Positions 51,257 through 62,408 are shown, counted from the first letter of the stretch. The stretch: 64,000 bases of DNA from Tubulanus polymorphus (GCF_964204645.1 NC_134026.1:17068650-17132649); one strand, 5' to 3'. Program-made: numbers and translations. The notes: generated by a model not told the origin, from the letters alone.

Positions 51257-51748
51257 TAAGGCTGGTTTCAACGAGCGGTTTCCAGCTAGGTTTTTCCTGC
51301 GGCTTTTTCCAGCTACGTGAAAACGACTTCAGCGGCACACATTTTCACGTAGCATGGTTCCAGCCAGCTTTTTCCTGCAGCTTTTTCCAGCTACCTGAAA
51401 ACGCCCCGAGCAACAATAATTACGAATGTGCATGGTCACCCGGACAACCGAACTTCAATACCAGTGGCACGCATTTTTACGAGCGGTTTCCAGCCACCGG
51501 ACAAAAAAAGCTATTGCACGCAATAGCTGGAAATTGCCGCTGGTAGCTGGAAACCGCTGCCGCATTTTGACCATTTCACGAGCGTTTTTGGTGACAGAGC
51601 TGGAAACCGCTGCGGCAAGCATTTTTACGAGCGGTTTCCAGCCAGCAATTTCCAGCTGAGAAATTTTGTAGTAGCTTTTTCCAGCTGCGGTTTCCTGCGG
51701 CAGCTGGAAAAAGCTAGCTGGAAACCGCTAGTGAAAGCCAGCCTTTAG
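51257..51748. mobile_element. About 490-bp foldback MITE rich in GGTTTCCAGC units
   Basis: The left end TAAGGCTGGTTTCAACGAGC matches the complement of the right end GCTAGTGAAAGCCAGCCTTTA. Inside, GCGGTTTCCAGC / GCTGGAAACCGC and CTTTTTCCAGCT / AGCTGGAAAAAG recur many times in both orientations. No transposase frame. Confidence 0.75.
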
Positions 51749-52051
51749 TAGGGTAAACATGTACGTATCCACCGTATTTTTCTCTGGTTGAAATAAGCTA
51801 AAATCCTTGCAAATGGTATTTACAGTGGCTTATTTTTCAAACTTTCCCCGAGAAGCAGCCCAGACCCCTTTTCGATAGTTGTAGACTGCATATCTTTAAT
51901 AATTATTGTCCTTTCCATCGGGCGCTAAACCACGATATAAGCTCTGGATCCGCCCATGCTCAAGAAAGTGCGAATATTGCGTGTTTGCTTCAGTAATTGC
52001 AAAATCAGCGTTCCAGGCCAGAGGGCGAGAGGGTGTCACATAACACATCAC

Positions 52052-52064
52052 CACTCATCACCAC
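52052..52064 (+). promoter_or_regulatory. Conserved 13-mer, copy 2
   Basis: CACTCATCACCAC ends 21 bases before the ATG at 52086, with TTTTTTT between them. Same layout as at 334-346 (minus) and 62375-62387. Confidence 0.6.
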
Positions 52065-52085
52065 GCGTAATTTTTTTCTATATTA

Positions 52086-52460
52086 ATGGGAGACAGAAAA
52101 ACATTCTTAGTGTCAATAAATAATGGAATAAAACCAACATAAAAACAATATGAAATTAAGAAATTATTTGATGATGTTTCACATGAAATTGAAACAGAGT
52201 AATAAAATTAGAAAAAATTAAAACTAAATATTGTGAAAAATATCAGCAAATTGAAGTTATTGTAATGTAAACACAGCAAAGTATTTTACCTGATAAATGG
52301 TCTACTATAGATTAAGGTGAAGTAAAAAAGATTTAGAAGGTTATAAAATAATTTATTCGGGGAAAAATGAAGATGGCCATTATGATTAAGAAATTATTGA
52401 ATGAATATTTAATAATATTTAAGTGCAATATATAACATTTAAGTGCATGAAATAAAAATA
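52086..52460 (+). pseudogene. Decayed element gene, unknown product
   Basis: The ATG after the 13-mer and T-tract starts MGDRKTFLVSINNG, then hits TAA. Further coding-like pieces (QYEIKKLFDDVSHEIE; IIYSGKNEDGHYD near 52350-52390) lie in more than one frame. The GKNE-GH-D stretch resembles one at about 54168-54200, so two related genes existed. I do not recognise the family. Confidence 0.45.
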
Positions 52461-53415
52461 AGATAATCAATCTTTTGTAATGCTTTTTTTCACACTACGA
52501 GGACACAACAAGGAGAAAAAATGGATGATTTTTTTTAGAATTAAAAACGAGGACAAAACGAGGTGTGAAAAATTGATGATTTTTGGTTCGAAGAATGAGA
52601 ACCTAAGCTATCGTCAAGTTGCAGTCATGAAGTCACGTGAAAGGATCGGAAGATTTTTTTTTAGATCGAGTGATACGCCTCAATGAAATAGGTCCACATA
52701 CGTAATTCGCTTGTCTTACGAATATTATAATTATCATGATAGATATATTCAAATTCTCTGAATAATATCATTTTCTAAAATCATGCGTAATGAATGCCGA
52801 TTTAGCGGTTGGTTAAAACAAATCATTACATCTACTCGCGCATAATTACACCATCAATGCTGAGCCTGTTAAAGCGCCAGTAACCGTGCGTACAGCCATA
52901 CACACGTTGATGCCGACACCGGCTTCCACTTCAAAAGTTAAGAACAAAATATTAGAAATATTTGTGATCCGATTTACACGAAATAAACCTTCAAAGTAAG
53001 GTATTTAGCATCGGATATTGTGCCGAAAATTCTAGATTGATACACAACATAGTTTTTCCAATTATGTTGATTGACAGGCAGGCTCAGCTGCGCGCCTCAT
53101 TTCATTGATGACGTCAGATGTAAACAATAACATTACCACGTGCGCAATGCAAGCGGTAAACAAATTGAATTTTTTCAAACAAACTTCTCTAATGGAATAT
53201 CAATTTCTTTTCATAATTTGCCTTTCTTTTATGTGATTTATAATTTGTACATCAGACTTCGCTTCTTCGAACCCCAGGACTTTGAAGTCCTCTTGTTAAG
53301 AATTAAAAACGAGGTTAAGACGAGGAGTAAAAATTCAATGATTTTAAAGAACTAAAAACGAGAAGAATGAATTTTGATTTCTTTTTCTTTTCTAATTAAA
53401 ATGTTTGCTTAATAA
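52461..53415. other. Spacer, possibly an insertion, inside the viral element
   Basis: Higher GC than its flanks in 52790-53130 (ordinary genomic composition). Related strings flank it: AGAATTAAAAACGAGGACAAAACGAGG at 52534 and AGAATTAAAAACGAGGTTAAGACGAGG at 53288, suggesting a duplication or an insertion. The frames at 52480-52686 and 53140-53355 are unsupported. Confidence 0.4.
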
Positions 53416-53888
53416 ATGGAAACAATTCAAACAATGCTTTATCAAATTGATGGTAATGAATTAAAAAATTTATTAGATTTAATGGAAATCAAACATTATA
53501 TTCCTTTCAATTAATTAGATATTAAGAAATCTTATACGATATATAACAGTAAATATTTAATATTAGATGGTGAAATATTTAGAATAATGGAATTAGTGAT
53601 GAAAATAATGACAAAATATTCAATACGTTATTAACTGATTTATTAGAACTTAGTGATTTAATTCATGAAATCAAACAATGTTTAAAAGGATCTAGTTTTC
53701 AAAGAAATAAGACAGCATATTTTCGTAGAGATTTTAATGAACTTTATTATTCAAACATTAAATAAAATCCTAAAATCAATTATTTAAACAATAATTCAGA
53801 TAATAAAACTTATGAAGACAAATCGATACAATGTGACTTAGAAAATGAAAAAATTGTTGAAATAATTGATGAAATTAATAAATTGTGA
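53416..53888 (+). pseudogene. Decayed coiled-coil-type element gene
   Basis: Starts in AATAAATGG. The first frame (METIQTMLYQIDGNELKNLL) meets TAA after about 31 codons, and the frame shifts near 53590. The later part is Leu/Glu/Lys-rich (LLTDLLELSDLIHEIKQCL) and ends near 53888 (KIVEIIDEINKL). It is probably a helical structural protein; the family was not recognised. Confidence 0.45.
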
Positions 53889-54003
53889 AAATATGATAGT
53901 AAATGTATATCTGTTGTTTCAGGCCAGAGGTCGGAAGGTCGAGTGAATAAAACGGAATATGAAAAGTAATATTAATTTCTAACTATAATATATATTCATA
54001 GTC

Positions 54004-54231
54004 GTGTGTATTACTACTAATAGATATGATAATAACTCAATAATTAATTTAGAATATGAAGGATTAAAAGGCAATAAATATAAATTCAGGAAAAACTTAC
54101 TACATAGAATCACTTATCAAGTGAAGATATTGAAAAATTATGTTCCGGTGATTTCTATTTCACATATAAAGGTAAGAATGAAAAAGGGCACCATGATATA
54201 GATTTCGAATTTAAAAAAATATGTAAAATAA
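54004..54231 (+). pseudogene. Fragment of an unknown element gene, 3' end
   Basis: Frame 54004-54201 (NLEYEGLKGNKYKFRKNLL) is followed after a frameshift near 54125 by FTYKGKNEKGHHDIDFEFKK. It ends just before the next gene's TAAATG. It shares the GKNE-GH-D block with 52350-52390. Confidence 0.4.
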
Positions 54232-54712
54232 ATGCAAGATAAATTAAAAGAATATAGATTATTTCTTGATTCTAGAAGACTTACAAATTATAAATCACAA
54301 AATTTGATAATACAACCAGATAGAGAATTTAAAAATTGTGTAGATTTATGATTAGTAAATACTAGTTTATGTAATTCTTTTTATAATATACCGGATAACT
54401 CTTGAACATTTAATTTTTTCAATCTTTGTTAGGAATAAGGATAAATGGCATCGTCTATTTTTGAAACCAGGATTATATAATTCTGAAACATTAGTGGAAG
54501 AAATTAATAGAAAAGCTCGGGTCAGATTAGGTTGTGATGGTGGATTTAACATTAGAATTTTAAAAAGTGATAGTTCCAATAAAATAAGGATTAGGTTAGC
54601 TCATGATGAAAGACATCATTTTTAGTTAAAAAACCTATAGCTAAACTGTTAGGAATTACACCAGATAAACTTTATTCAAATGTTGATACTAACCCAAACT
54701 TGAATAATTGAT
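54232..54712 (+). pseudogene. Candidate minor-capsid-type protein, degraded copy 1
   Basis: Starts in TAAATG with MQDKLKEYRLFLDSRRL, close to the intact copy at 55635. An in-frame TGA at about codon 39, frameshifts near 54405 and 54624, and an early end near 54710 (about 90 codons missing against copy 2) mark it as dead. The similarity to copy 2 is plain but far from identity, so the duplication is not very recent. Confidence 0.7.
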
Positions 54713-54733
54713 ATTTTTTTTATAATAATAAAT

Positions 54734-54931
54734 ATGAATATAATTGTAGGACCGAGTATATGTTTTGAAGAGTATATGTTTTATATGTATATGTTTTTAC
54801 TTTCTTTGAGATTTCATGAATCAGATGAAGATTTTATTAATGATGATCTCAAAAACATTATAACTGAAATATATGATAATCATAAAAGTAGTGTTGAAAT
54901 AAATTATAACAAAGATAACTATATATTTTGA
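54734..54931 (+). pseudogene. Internally deleted copy of the 112-residue element protein
   Basis: Starts MNIIVGPSICF like the intact gene at 56408 and ends with the matching region SLRFHESDEDFINDDLKNII. The middle, about 60 codons, is missing. Together with the preceding gene it duplicates the cassette at 55635-56746. Confidence 0.7.
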
Positions 54932-54944
54932 AGATAGTAATTTT

Positions 54945-55353
54945 TGACGCCTTATAAATCGTTACCATTATGACACCTAAAAAATGTTAACCATTCAGCC
55001 TCATTTTACAAACGACAACCGTAAATCGATGTGCAAAACGTTACAGGTCTATGTGTACACATACCAGCTATTTGGCAAAATATTATTGACAAAGATGTAG
55101 AATGGCTTCCTGTGATTATATAATAACCTCTATTTGAACGTCGAAATGTTATATTGCATTGAATATCATTAGAAGACGTAATGTAATAGTGTAATGGTTG
55201 TATTATTATATCAGAAACGGCAGGTATAAATAGAAATGATAAGTAAATCGGATTATTCGGTAAAATGGCGGATGTTTACAAGATGCGGAAGTCTGATATG
55301 AAAGTCAGACCCTGAAATGGGGATGCTGGTGGAATGACGAAGCTATCTACGAT
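54945..55353 (-). repeat. 400-bp dispersed repeat, copy 2 (inserted in the viral element)
   Basis: Reverse-complement copy of 46806-47205. It separates the two capsid-type cassettes, so it inserted after the viral element arrived or marks a rearrangement joint. Confidence 0.85.
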
Positions 55354-55479
55354 CCTCCGGTTCCTATTTTCGAGATTGGTAGAATTTACATTGGGCGCCT
55401 TAAATATAATGTGATTTCTGCCAATCATTGAAGGAGATCTCGTGAGACGGGGTCGCAGGGAATGTGAGTATAAATGACG

Positions 55480-55527
55480 GGGGATAAGCATCCCGTGGCG
55501 CCTTTCAATAATGGGATGCTTATCCCC
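55480..55527. repeat. Perfect 15-bp stem hairpin
   Basis: GGGGATAAGCATCCC (55480-55494) and its exact complement GGGATGCTTATCCCC (55513-55527) flank an 18-base loop. It lies in GC-richer sequence (55300-55550) between the two viral cassettes. Confidence 0.9.
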
Positions 55528-55634
55528 TGAAAACTCTGTAGGTCGAGGATAGGGTAATTTTGCTAAAACTTATGAGAATATTTGGAAAAATGTTCATAAA
55601 ATTAATTTACCTAGTAATTTTTTTTGTTTAATAA

Positions 55635-56405
55635 ATGCAAGATAAATTAAAAGAATACAGAATATTTGTTGATTCTAGAAAACTTACAAATTATAAATCT
55701 CATAATTTACTAGTACAACTAGATAGAGAATTTAAGAATTGTGTTGATTTAAAATTAGTCAATGTAATTTTATGTTATTCTTTTCATAATATATCGAATA
55801 AAAGTCTTGATCATTTAGCTTTTAAAATTCATGTTAGAAATTTGAATAGATGGTTTCATCTTTATCTAAAACCAGGATTATATAATTTAGAATCATTAGC
55901 GCAAGAAATTGATAAAAGAGCTCGTTTAAAAATGGGTGCATCTAGTAAGTTTGAAATTAAATTTATTAAAAGTGATAGTTCGAGTAAAATAAGAATAAAA
56001 GTAGTTAATGAACGACATAGATTTCTAGTAAGAAAACCTTTAGCTAAACTGTTTGGAATTCTTCCAGATAAAGATTATTCAAATATTAATACTTATGCAA
56101 ATATAATACCTTACACACATTTCTATATTTATTGTAATTTAATTGATCCTACAAAAACATTTGAAGCAACTAAAGATACAATTTGTAATTCTAGTATATT
56201 AAATATTTTACCATTGAAAAATGTTAAACAATTTGGAACTCAAATAAATTATAATTTAGCTGAATGTGATTTTAAACCTTGTGTTTCACGATTTAATAAT
56301 TTCAAATTAGAAGTAAGAAATCATAATGGTAACTTAATTGATTTAAATAATTTTCCTGTAATTTATGAATTAGTTATAAGATGTAAAGAGTATTTTTATA
56401 TATAA
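55635..56405 (+). CDS. Candidate minor capsid (penton-type) protein of the viral element, intact
   Basis: 256 uninterrupted codons from a TAAATG start preceded by a T-run. The N-terminus has IFVDSRKLTNY and a likely beta-strand-rich body (DLKLVNVILCYSFHNIS; FHLYLKPGLYNLESLAQEI), with GNLIDLNNFPVIYELVIRC at the end. In Maverick/adintovirus genomes a protein with this kind of start lies in the capsid gene cluster, and a single jelly-roll minor capsid role has been proposed for such proteins. The assignment here is from context and remembered pattern only. The gene is followed directly by the next start (TAAATATG) two bases after its stop. An intact frame amid broken neighbours is notable. Confidence 0.5.
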   Translation: MQDKLKEYRIFVDSRKLTNYKSHNLLVQLDREFKNCVDLKLVNVILCYSFHNISNKSLDHLAFKIHVRNLNRWFHLYLKPGLYNLESLAQEIDKRARLKMGASSKFEIKFIKSDSSSKIRIKVVNERHRFLVRKPLAKLFGILPDKDYSNINTYANIIPYTHFYIYCNLIDPTKTFEATKDTICNSSILNILPLKNVKQFGTQINYNLAECDFKPCVSRFNNFKLEVRNHNGNLIDLNNFPVIYELVIRCKEYFYI

Positions 56406-56407
56406 AT

Positions 56408-56746
56408 ATGGATATATCAGTAGGACCGAGTATATGTTTTAGATTTGATTTCAAAAGTGAGAAAGAAATGAAATTTGGTATTAATGATGTCATAACTCAT
56501 ATCAAAAATATTGCATTTTTTAATGAAACAACATTTGATTATGAAACAACAATAAATAAAGAAACTTATATTGTAGAAAAGATTACTGATTTAATTAGAA
56601 ATTCTTTAAGATTTTATGAAGTAGACGAAGATTTTATTATCGATGATATTAAAAAAATAATAACTGAAATATATGAAAATGAAACGGATAATATTATAAA
56701 TGTTGATATCATAAATGCTATTACTAAGATAACTAAATATTTTTAA
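56408..56746 (+). CDS. 112-residue element protein, unknown function, intact
   Basis: Opens MDISVGPSICFRFDFKSEKE and continues acidic, Ile/Asn/Glu-rich and mostly helical in appearance to a TAA. No membrane segment or known motif was seen. It starts 2 bases after the preceding stop, so the two were probably expressed as a pair; the same pair exists in degraded form at 54232-54931. The family was not recognised. Confidence 0.6.
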   Translation: MDISVGPSICFRFDFKSEKEMKFGINDVITHIKNIAFFNETTFDYETTINKETYIVEKITDLIRNSLRFYEVDEDFIIDDIKKIITEIYENETDNIINVDIINAITKITKYF

Positions 56747-56770
56747 GGTGGTTATTTTTTTTCTAAATAA

Positions 56771-57450
56771 ATGGCGGATCAGAAGTGGATAATAACTGGT
56801 TTATAGAATGGAACATTACTATCAGTTGGAACTGTTGGTTATATATACAATGTTATTGAAGAAAGTATTTTAAATGGGAAATATTTATGTTGATAGATTT
56901 GATATCAATGGTATTTTAAAATCAACATTAGCAGTTATTTTATCTAATTTAACAATTGATTATTAAGAAAAACAAAAATATATTCCTCCTATTGACGGGT
57001 AATTTATAGCTAACTATAATTATAAATATTATAGGATCGGCAATTGTTAACCCTTTAGCTTTTACTGGTGGTGGTTATTTATTTAAGCATATTGATAAAA
57101 ATGGTTCATTATCAGAACAAAAAAGGCATAACTTAGCATTAGAGAAATATAATAAAGCTGCAGAAGAGTATAGAGAAAAGAGACAAAATTATATGGATTA
57201 TATTGATAAAGAATTGTATAATCAAAATATTTCACATAGAGATTTTAAATCAGTCGATGATGCAATGAGGGTATATAACGCAGGAACAAATCGTGAAAAA
57301 TTACATCTATATAAACCTAAATTATCAGATTATTATACACCAAGTAAAGAACAACAATATGAAGTAATTTGGATTTTAGGTGGAACGGAACAGTTATTGT
57401 TATATTTGTTGCTTATAAATTTACTAATTAGTAATTTTTTTATGATATGA
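56771..57450 (+). pseudogene. Broken membrane protein with charged helical tail
   Basis: Starts in AATAAATGG (MADQKWIITGL), then TAG at codon 12 and a frameshift near 56885. A hydrophobic N-terminal part is visible (LLSVGTVGYIY, later IGSAIVNPLAFTGGGYLF from 57031). The open 3' part is a charged helix (EKYNKAAEEYREKRQNYMDY, then SVDDAMRVYNAG). The frame appears to slip again near 57390. Probably a conserved virion or membrane protein; the name is unknown. Confidence 0.5.
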
Positions 57451-57886
57451 ATGGAAGATAAAATTGATGGTGTTAATATTATTCCTCGTGATATAAATAA
57501 AACTAAATTAAAAATATATTTAGAAAAACAAATATTAGAATTTGAAAGTGACTTAAAGATAAAAAAAGAAAAAATATTTAAAAAGTAAAATTAAAAGTTA
57601 TTTTATTATTAGTGGTTCAGTAACAATTAGTTCTGTAATAACATTTCTTGAAATATTCAGTCCATTAACACCTTAAGCTATATCGATTGGCGTTTTAGGT
57701 TTAAGTTCAAGTGTTTTAACCGGAATTAGTTCAAAATTAAATATAAAAAGTAATAAAGAAAAAATAAAATATAATAAAAAAGAAATTAATAAATCAAAAA
57801 ATATATTAGATTATATTATTAGTTTAAATGGTAATATAACAATTGCAAAACAAGATAAACTATTAAAAGAATCAATTAATTATTAA
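57451..57886 (+). pseudogene. Broken small protein with paired hydrophobic segments
   Basis: Starts MEDKIDGVNIIPRDINK, with a Lys/Glu-rich helix. The frame shifts near 57585. The second part has hydrophobic stretches (FIISGSVTISSVITFLE; ISIGVLGLSSSVLTGIS) separated by a TAA at 57674, then another Lys-rich helix to TAA at 57886. It is one of the few starts without TAAATG. Probably a membrane protein; the family is unknown. Confidence 0.5.
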
Positions 57887-57902
57887 TTCTTTTGTTGTAT
57901 AA

Positions 57903-59245
57903 ATGGTAGATAGTTTTCAAAAAGCTTTCCAATATAATAAATCAATTGAATATAATATTCCTGCACTAGATTTTAATAAAAATATAACATATAGAAATGA
58001 AGTTTTAAATTCATTACTTAATTTAGATATTTATGTTTCTGAAACTAATGATTTTAATGTTAAAATGGAAAATATATTTATATGTATACTTAATTAATTT
58101 AAAAAAATTGAAATTGATCATCAAAATCTGAAATATTGGCAGAACCAATTAAACTTTGCAGTTTATTGCGCAACAACAGGTTGTGAAATTAGTTGGAATG
58201 ATCATTTAAATAATTCAAAATATAAATTAATTCAAAGTTTTTTTAGATTTCATACTTATTTTCATATACGATTAATATTAAACGAATTAGAACTTGCTTT
58301 ACCAGGATCTACATATTTTAAAGAATTAGATAATAATATTAATTTATCAAAGTTTTATAAAGTTTGTAATGAACTTAATATAAACATAAATAATTCTGAT
58401 TTTCGAACAAAAATTGGAACGATAAGATCACTTCCTTGTCCTGAAAATATTTTATAATATTGCAAACTTCCCATACCATCTAACAGTTTTTATAATATCT
58501 ATAATAATAAATTAGGTTATGGTAAAGTAGGAAATATGGATTTAAAAACATTAAATTTCAATAAATTACCGAAATTCTATGATAATTTAAAACAAGAAAA
58601 CAATAATGGTTGGGTTTATTTTATTTTAGAAAAATAGTGAAGGATTTACAAAATCAGGTATACAAAGAATAAATCAATCACAGGTTGAAACAAGATCCCC
58701 AATAATTGGAAATTTAAATACATCATTTGATACACAAAAACAATTCAAAGTATTATTTGAAGATTCTATTCATAATGATAAAAATAGATCGATTCCAGAA
58801 AATATAGTAAGACATCAATATTATTTAGATAAATCTCATGTAAGATTAAATTATTGTATAGGTCCTAATTTATTAATTATTTCTGATGATTTAATATTAA
58901 AAATGGGAAATATAATTGGTTATAATAATTTGATTAAAAACTGCACCAATAAATAATTCATTTGGATTAAATGATATAGATAAAAAAATTATCACTGCTC
59001 CAAAATTAATGGAAGGTGAAAAAATAAAAAAATATATACAATCAACAGAAACTAAAACAAAGAATATTAAATTAAATAATGTTTCTAAAATAAAAGATTA
59101 CAATACATCAGAAAATATAAAAACTGATAATATTCAACATGAAATAATTAAAATTAATAATGATAATAAATCACATGAAAATACTGAATTAGCTATTACT
59201 TGTATAGGCATTATAATAGGAGGAATATTATGTTTTAAACTTTAA
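57903..59245 (+). pseudogene. Large conserved element protein with C-terminal membrane anchor, broken
   Basis: TAAATG start (MVDSFQKAFQYNKSIEYNIP). The frame is open for 64 codons to TAA at 58095, continues in frame to TAA at 58455 and then to about 58630, where it shifts. It shifts again near 58940 and finishes in frame 59009-59245. Recognisable blocks are LNFAVYCATTGCEISWNDHL, FRFHTYFHIRLIL, SGIQRINQSQVETRS and YYLDKSHVRLNYCIGPN. The C-terminus is ELAITCIGIIIGGILCFKL, a single membrane anchor. The total is about 447 codons. I associate the first block with uncharacterised Maverick-linked proteins; no function is known to me. Confidence 0.55.
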
Positions 59246-59261
59246 TTTTTTTATCACATAA

Positions 59262-60684
59262 ATGGAAGTAGAAGGTGGAGAAGAAATTGGAATGGATACC
59301 TTTGATGAACCCGGTATAACTGAAAAACCACAACCTGATTTTAATGAAACAAGTTTTAGTAACTATAATGAAACAGCATTCTAATTTAGCAAGACCTGAT
59401 ACTAATGAATATGTTAATAAAGCACGTTCAAGATTGAATATTGATAATGAAAATCCATATTTAGTAAAAAGAATTAGGATATGATGAATTAACTGAAAAA
59501 TTTAAACCAATATTAAAAAATCTGGATTCAATATAACTAATAAAGGTATGAATTATTTAGTAAAAGATTTGAAATATTTAAATGGTGATTATTATTAGCA
59601 TTTGAAAGATGACTATTATTTTAAGATATCTTCTAATAAGTCTTGATAAAATATAATCAAAACCAACTTTAATTAAATTAGAACAATCTAGAATTAAGAA
59701 AATCAATAATGATGTTAAAACTGATGTTACAGAAGAAATAATTAATAATAAAAGAATATTTAATCGATGAAATAATAATGATTTTTTGAAGATAATTAAT
59801 GAAAATTTAGAACAAGAAACAATTCCTAAAGAAAGTATTAATTCCAAAACTAGTAAACTTAAATCAACCGAAGTTCAAACTGAAAAACTTTTACCTGAAG
59901 GATTATTGGACGCAACAGGTCAAGCAATAGAAGCTTTAAGTAAATATTTTTCTGAAAAAGTAATTAGAGAAAGTGAAGGTGTAAGAAATGAAGCTGATAA
60001 AATTTCTGAGATGAAATTAGAAAGAGATCAAAAAATTAATACTTTAGAAGATAAATTATCTAGAGCAAATGAAGAATTAGAACAATTAAAGTCTGATTTA
60101 AATCATCAAGTAATTGATGAAATGGAATATAAGCAAACAAAATTAAGTTTAGAAAAAGAAATTGATAATTTAAAATATAAAATAGAAGTACAGAAAGGTG
60201 AAAGAGATATATTATTAAAAGAATTTGGTAATAATTTTAAAAGATTAAAAAATATTTTGAAAAGATGTTTAATAAAACCAAATTCTAAAGTATCATTTAA
60301 GGGTAGAATAAAATTATTATTTAAATTAGAAGGTATAACAATTCTCTCAATTCTAACAGCTGTAACAATGATATATACAACAATTGGTTTAGCTATATCA
60401 AATTCATTAAGATCTACACCTACCCCTAATAAGCCAGATAACCCCCCGTAATAATTCTATACAGGATAAAGTTAAAGATGGTTTAAAAAAATTAGCAAAA
60501 TATTCATGGGAACTATCTAAAAAATCTGCTGCACCATTACCCGGAATTATTGCATCAATTGTTAGTTTTGTTTTAAAATCTGCTGGAAACATTATTAGTT
60601 TTGCTGCTGAACATATTATTTTATTTTTAATTACAGTTGTAAGTGCAATTATTTTTGGATGAGTAAACATGATGAAAAATAAAT
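59262..60684 (+). pseudogene. Long coiled-coil membrane protein upstream of the capsid gene, broken
   Basis: TAAATG start with an acidic N-terminus (MEVEGGEEIGMDTFDEPG). Several frameshifts and stops lie between 59380 and 59780. An open part at 59786-60451 has a long heptad coiled coil (NTLEDKLSRANEELEQLKSD), then hydrophobic ILSILTAVTMIYTTIGLAI. After another frameshift, a Lys/Ala-rich helix and membrane segments (SAAPLPGIIASIVSFVL, EHIILFLITVVSAIIF) end near 60684. Placed just before the capsid gene, as structural membrane proteins often are in these elements. Function unknown. Confidence 0.5.
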
Positions 60685-60705
60685 AAGTCATTTATTTCTT
60701 AATAA

Positions 60706-61925
60706 ATGAGTGGGAGTTATATAAATCCTTCTAAAAATTCTAGAATATCTAACGCAATTAAATCAGAAAGATCTCATCATATAATTACTCATAATCCATC
60801 TAATATTAATCCTGATGAAACTTTATATGTAAGAATTCCTCGATTAACACAAAATACTTGGTTGTTCCAAATAGTATTTATTTATCAGCTGATATGAAAG
60901 TAACTGGTCATGATAATAATTACGTTGTCGATAATGTTGGAAGATATTTAATTAAAACATTAATTGTAAAGATTGGACCAGAAACCGTTTTTCAATAAGA
61001 TGATTATAATTTATCTACGCATTATAAAGATTTATGGTTAACAAAAGAAAATAGAAATAATATGATATTTCAAGGTATTCAATCAGAAAATCAAAATATT
61101 TTTAGATCAGAAGCTAATAATGCAGTAGTAAATAATGCCAAAATTTGTAAATTTTCCATTACACTTTGAATTAATAAAAAATAATGCGCCTTTATATAAA
61201 TATGCAATACAAGAAGATATTATATTCGAAATAACATTTGCTCCTGTTAATGAAATTGTATTTTCTAGCGTTATTAAAGATATGGATTATAAATTATCAA
61301 ATATATGTTTAGAATATGACAAAATAACTGATGAAAATATTGCGAGCACAATTCAAACTCAATACAATCAAGGATTTTCATTATTATATGATTATGTTGA
61401 TAAATTTAAAACTGTAACTATTAATGCAAATGATGAAATAATAAATGAGAATATCAACTTCCCAAGAAGATTTAATCAAGGTATATTAATACTTTTTACC
61501 ATTGCAACATATTCTGATGGTGCAATAAAGGTTGATAATTATTATAATCCTGAAATAACAAAAGTAGAAATAACAATTGAAGGTATAGCAAATAAAATAT
61601 TTTGTCAAGGAATGAGAATGATAGATTTTATGAATGGAAAAAATAAAATCATCTGAAGATTGTAATATTAATCAAATTGATTATTATACTGGTAATAAAT
61701 ATGCATTATGGTTAGATTTTAGAACGACAGAGGATAACTTATTACATGGTTCTGGGAAGAAATTACAAAATACAAAAGATGGAATACAATGATTCGTGAA
61801 AAAGAAAAAAGGAGGTTTAAATTATAAGATGCATATTTATATTATATCTGACGCGCAATTAAATATTATAAATTCTTAATTAGATAGTATTCAATATTAA
61901 GAATATAAATATAAAATTAACGATG
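60706..61925 (+). pseudogene. Candidate major capsid protein (double jelly-roll) of the viral element, broken
   Basis: TAAATG start. Blocks in order: ETLYVRIPRLTQNTW, VDNVGRYLIKTLIVKIG, YKDLWLTKENRNNMIFQGI, NNAKICKFSI, FEITFAPVNEIVFSS, NICLEYDKI, INENINFPRRFNQGILILF and ALWLDFRTTEDNLLHGSGK. This succession matches what I know of Polinton/adintovirus major capsid proteins, the trimeric double jelly-roll that forms the icosahedral shell. Breaks: frameshift near 60862, TAA at 60996, frameshift near 61155, frameshift near 61646, TGA near 61788, and more stops before 61925. The longest intact part is 61135-61656. The name rests on pattern memory and neighbours. Confidence 0.65.
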
Positions 61926-61930
61926 TATAA

Positions 61931-62113
61931 ATGGGGGATAAAAAAACTCCTAATACTAAAGAACAATATTTAAGAAATTTATATTATAACCCTGAGAGTT
62001 CGGTTGCTTATTCTTCTGCAAAAAATATATGGCGCCAAGTAAAACAAGATAAATTAGATAAGACAATCCCACAAAATTTAGTTAAATATAAAGATATAAA
62101 TGATTTTATGTAA
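61931..62113 (+). pseudogene. Integrase-like N-terminal fragment
   Basis: TAAATG start, 60 codons: MGDKKTPNTKEQYLRNLYYN, then SVAYSSAKNIWRQVKQDKL and a stop. The YLRNLYYNPES...A start resembles the N-terminal region of Maverick retroviral-type integrases as I remember it. The zinc-binding and DDE core parts are absent; the sequence changes to GC-richer repeats just after the stop. It may be a truncation at the element terminus. Confidence 0.4.
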
Positions 62114-62132
62114 GAACAACCAACATCATCAC

Positions 62133-62373
62133 AGCTAGGCTCTAGTGAGAACGGACGATTGCTCTATGATACACATATACAGTGAGTGCGCGTAACAACA
62201 ACTGCGCGTGGATATATCGATACAGTGAGTCGCTACTGAGAACGGTTATTAACGCGTGTGCTATTACTGTAGTACAATGATTGCGTGTCAACTGTGCCCG
62301 GATAAATAGATGCTGTGAGGCTTGGGTGAGAACGGTTAATAGCGTGCTTGTTATATACAAGGGGAAGTAATCC
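62133..62373 (+). repeat. GC-richer spacer with a 91-bp degenerate tandem repeat
   Basis: GAGAACGG occurs at 62147, 62238 and 62328, each followed by related sequence, giving units of 91 and 90 bases. Base composition is much less AT-rich than the genes on both sides. It lies between the cut-off integrase-like frame and the PolB promoter motif, where an element end or a joint between two elements would be expected. Confidence 0.7.
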
Positions 62374-62374
62374 C

Positions 62375-62387
62375 CACTCATCACCAC
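62375..62387 (+). promoter_or_regulatory. Conserved 13-mer, copy 3 (PolB promoter)
   Basis: CACTCATCACCAC ends 21 bases before the PolB ATG at 62409. TATTTTTTTTCC and TTATAAATG follow. Same spacing as the other two copies. Confidence 0.6.
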
Positions 62388-62408
62388 AAGTATTTTTTTT
62401 CCTTATAA

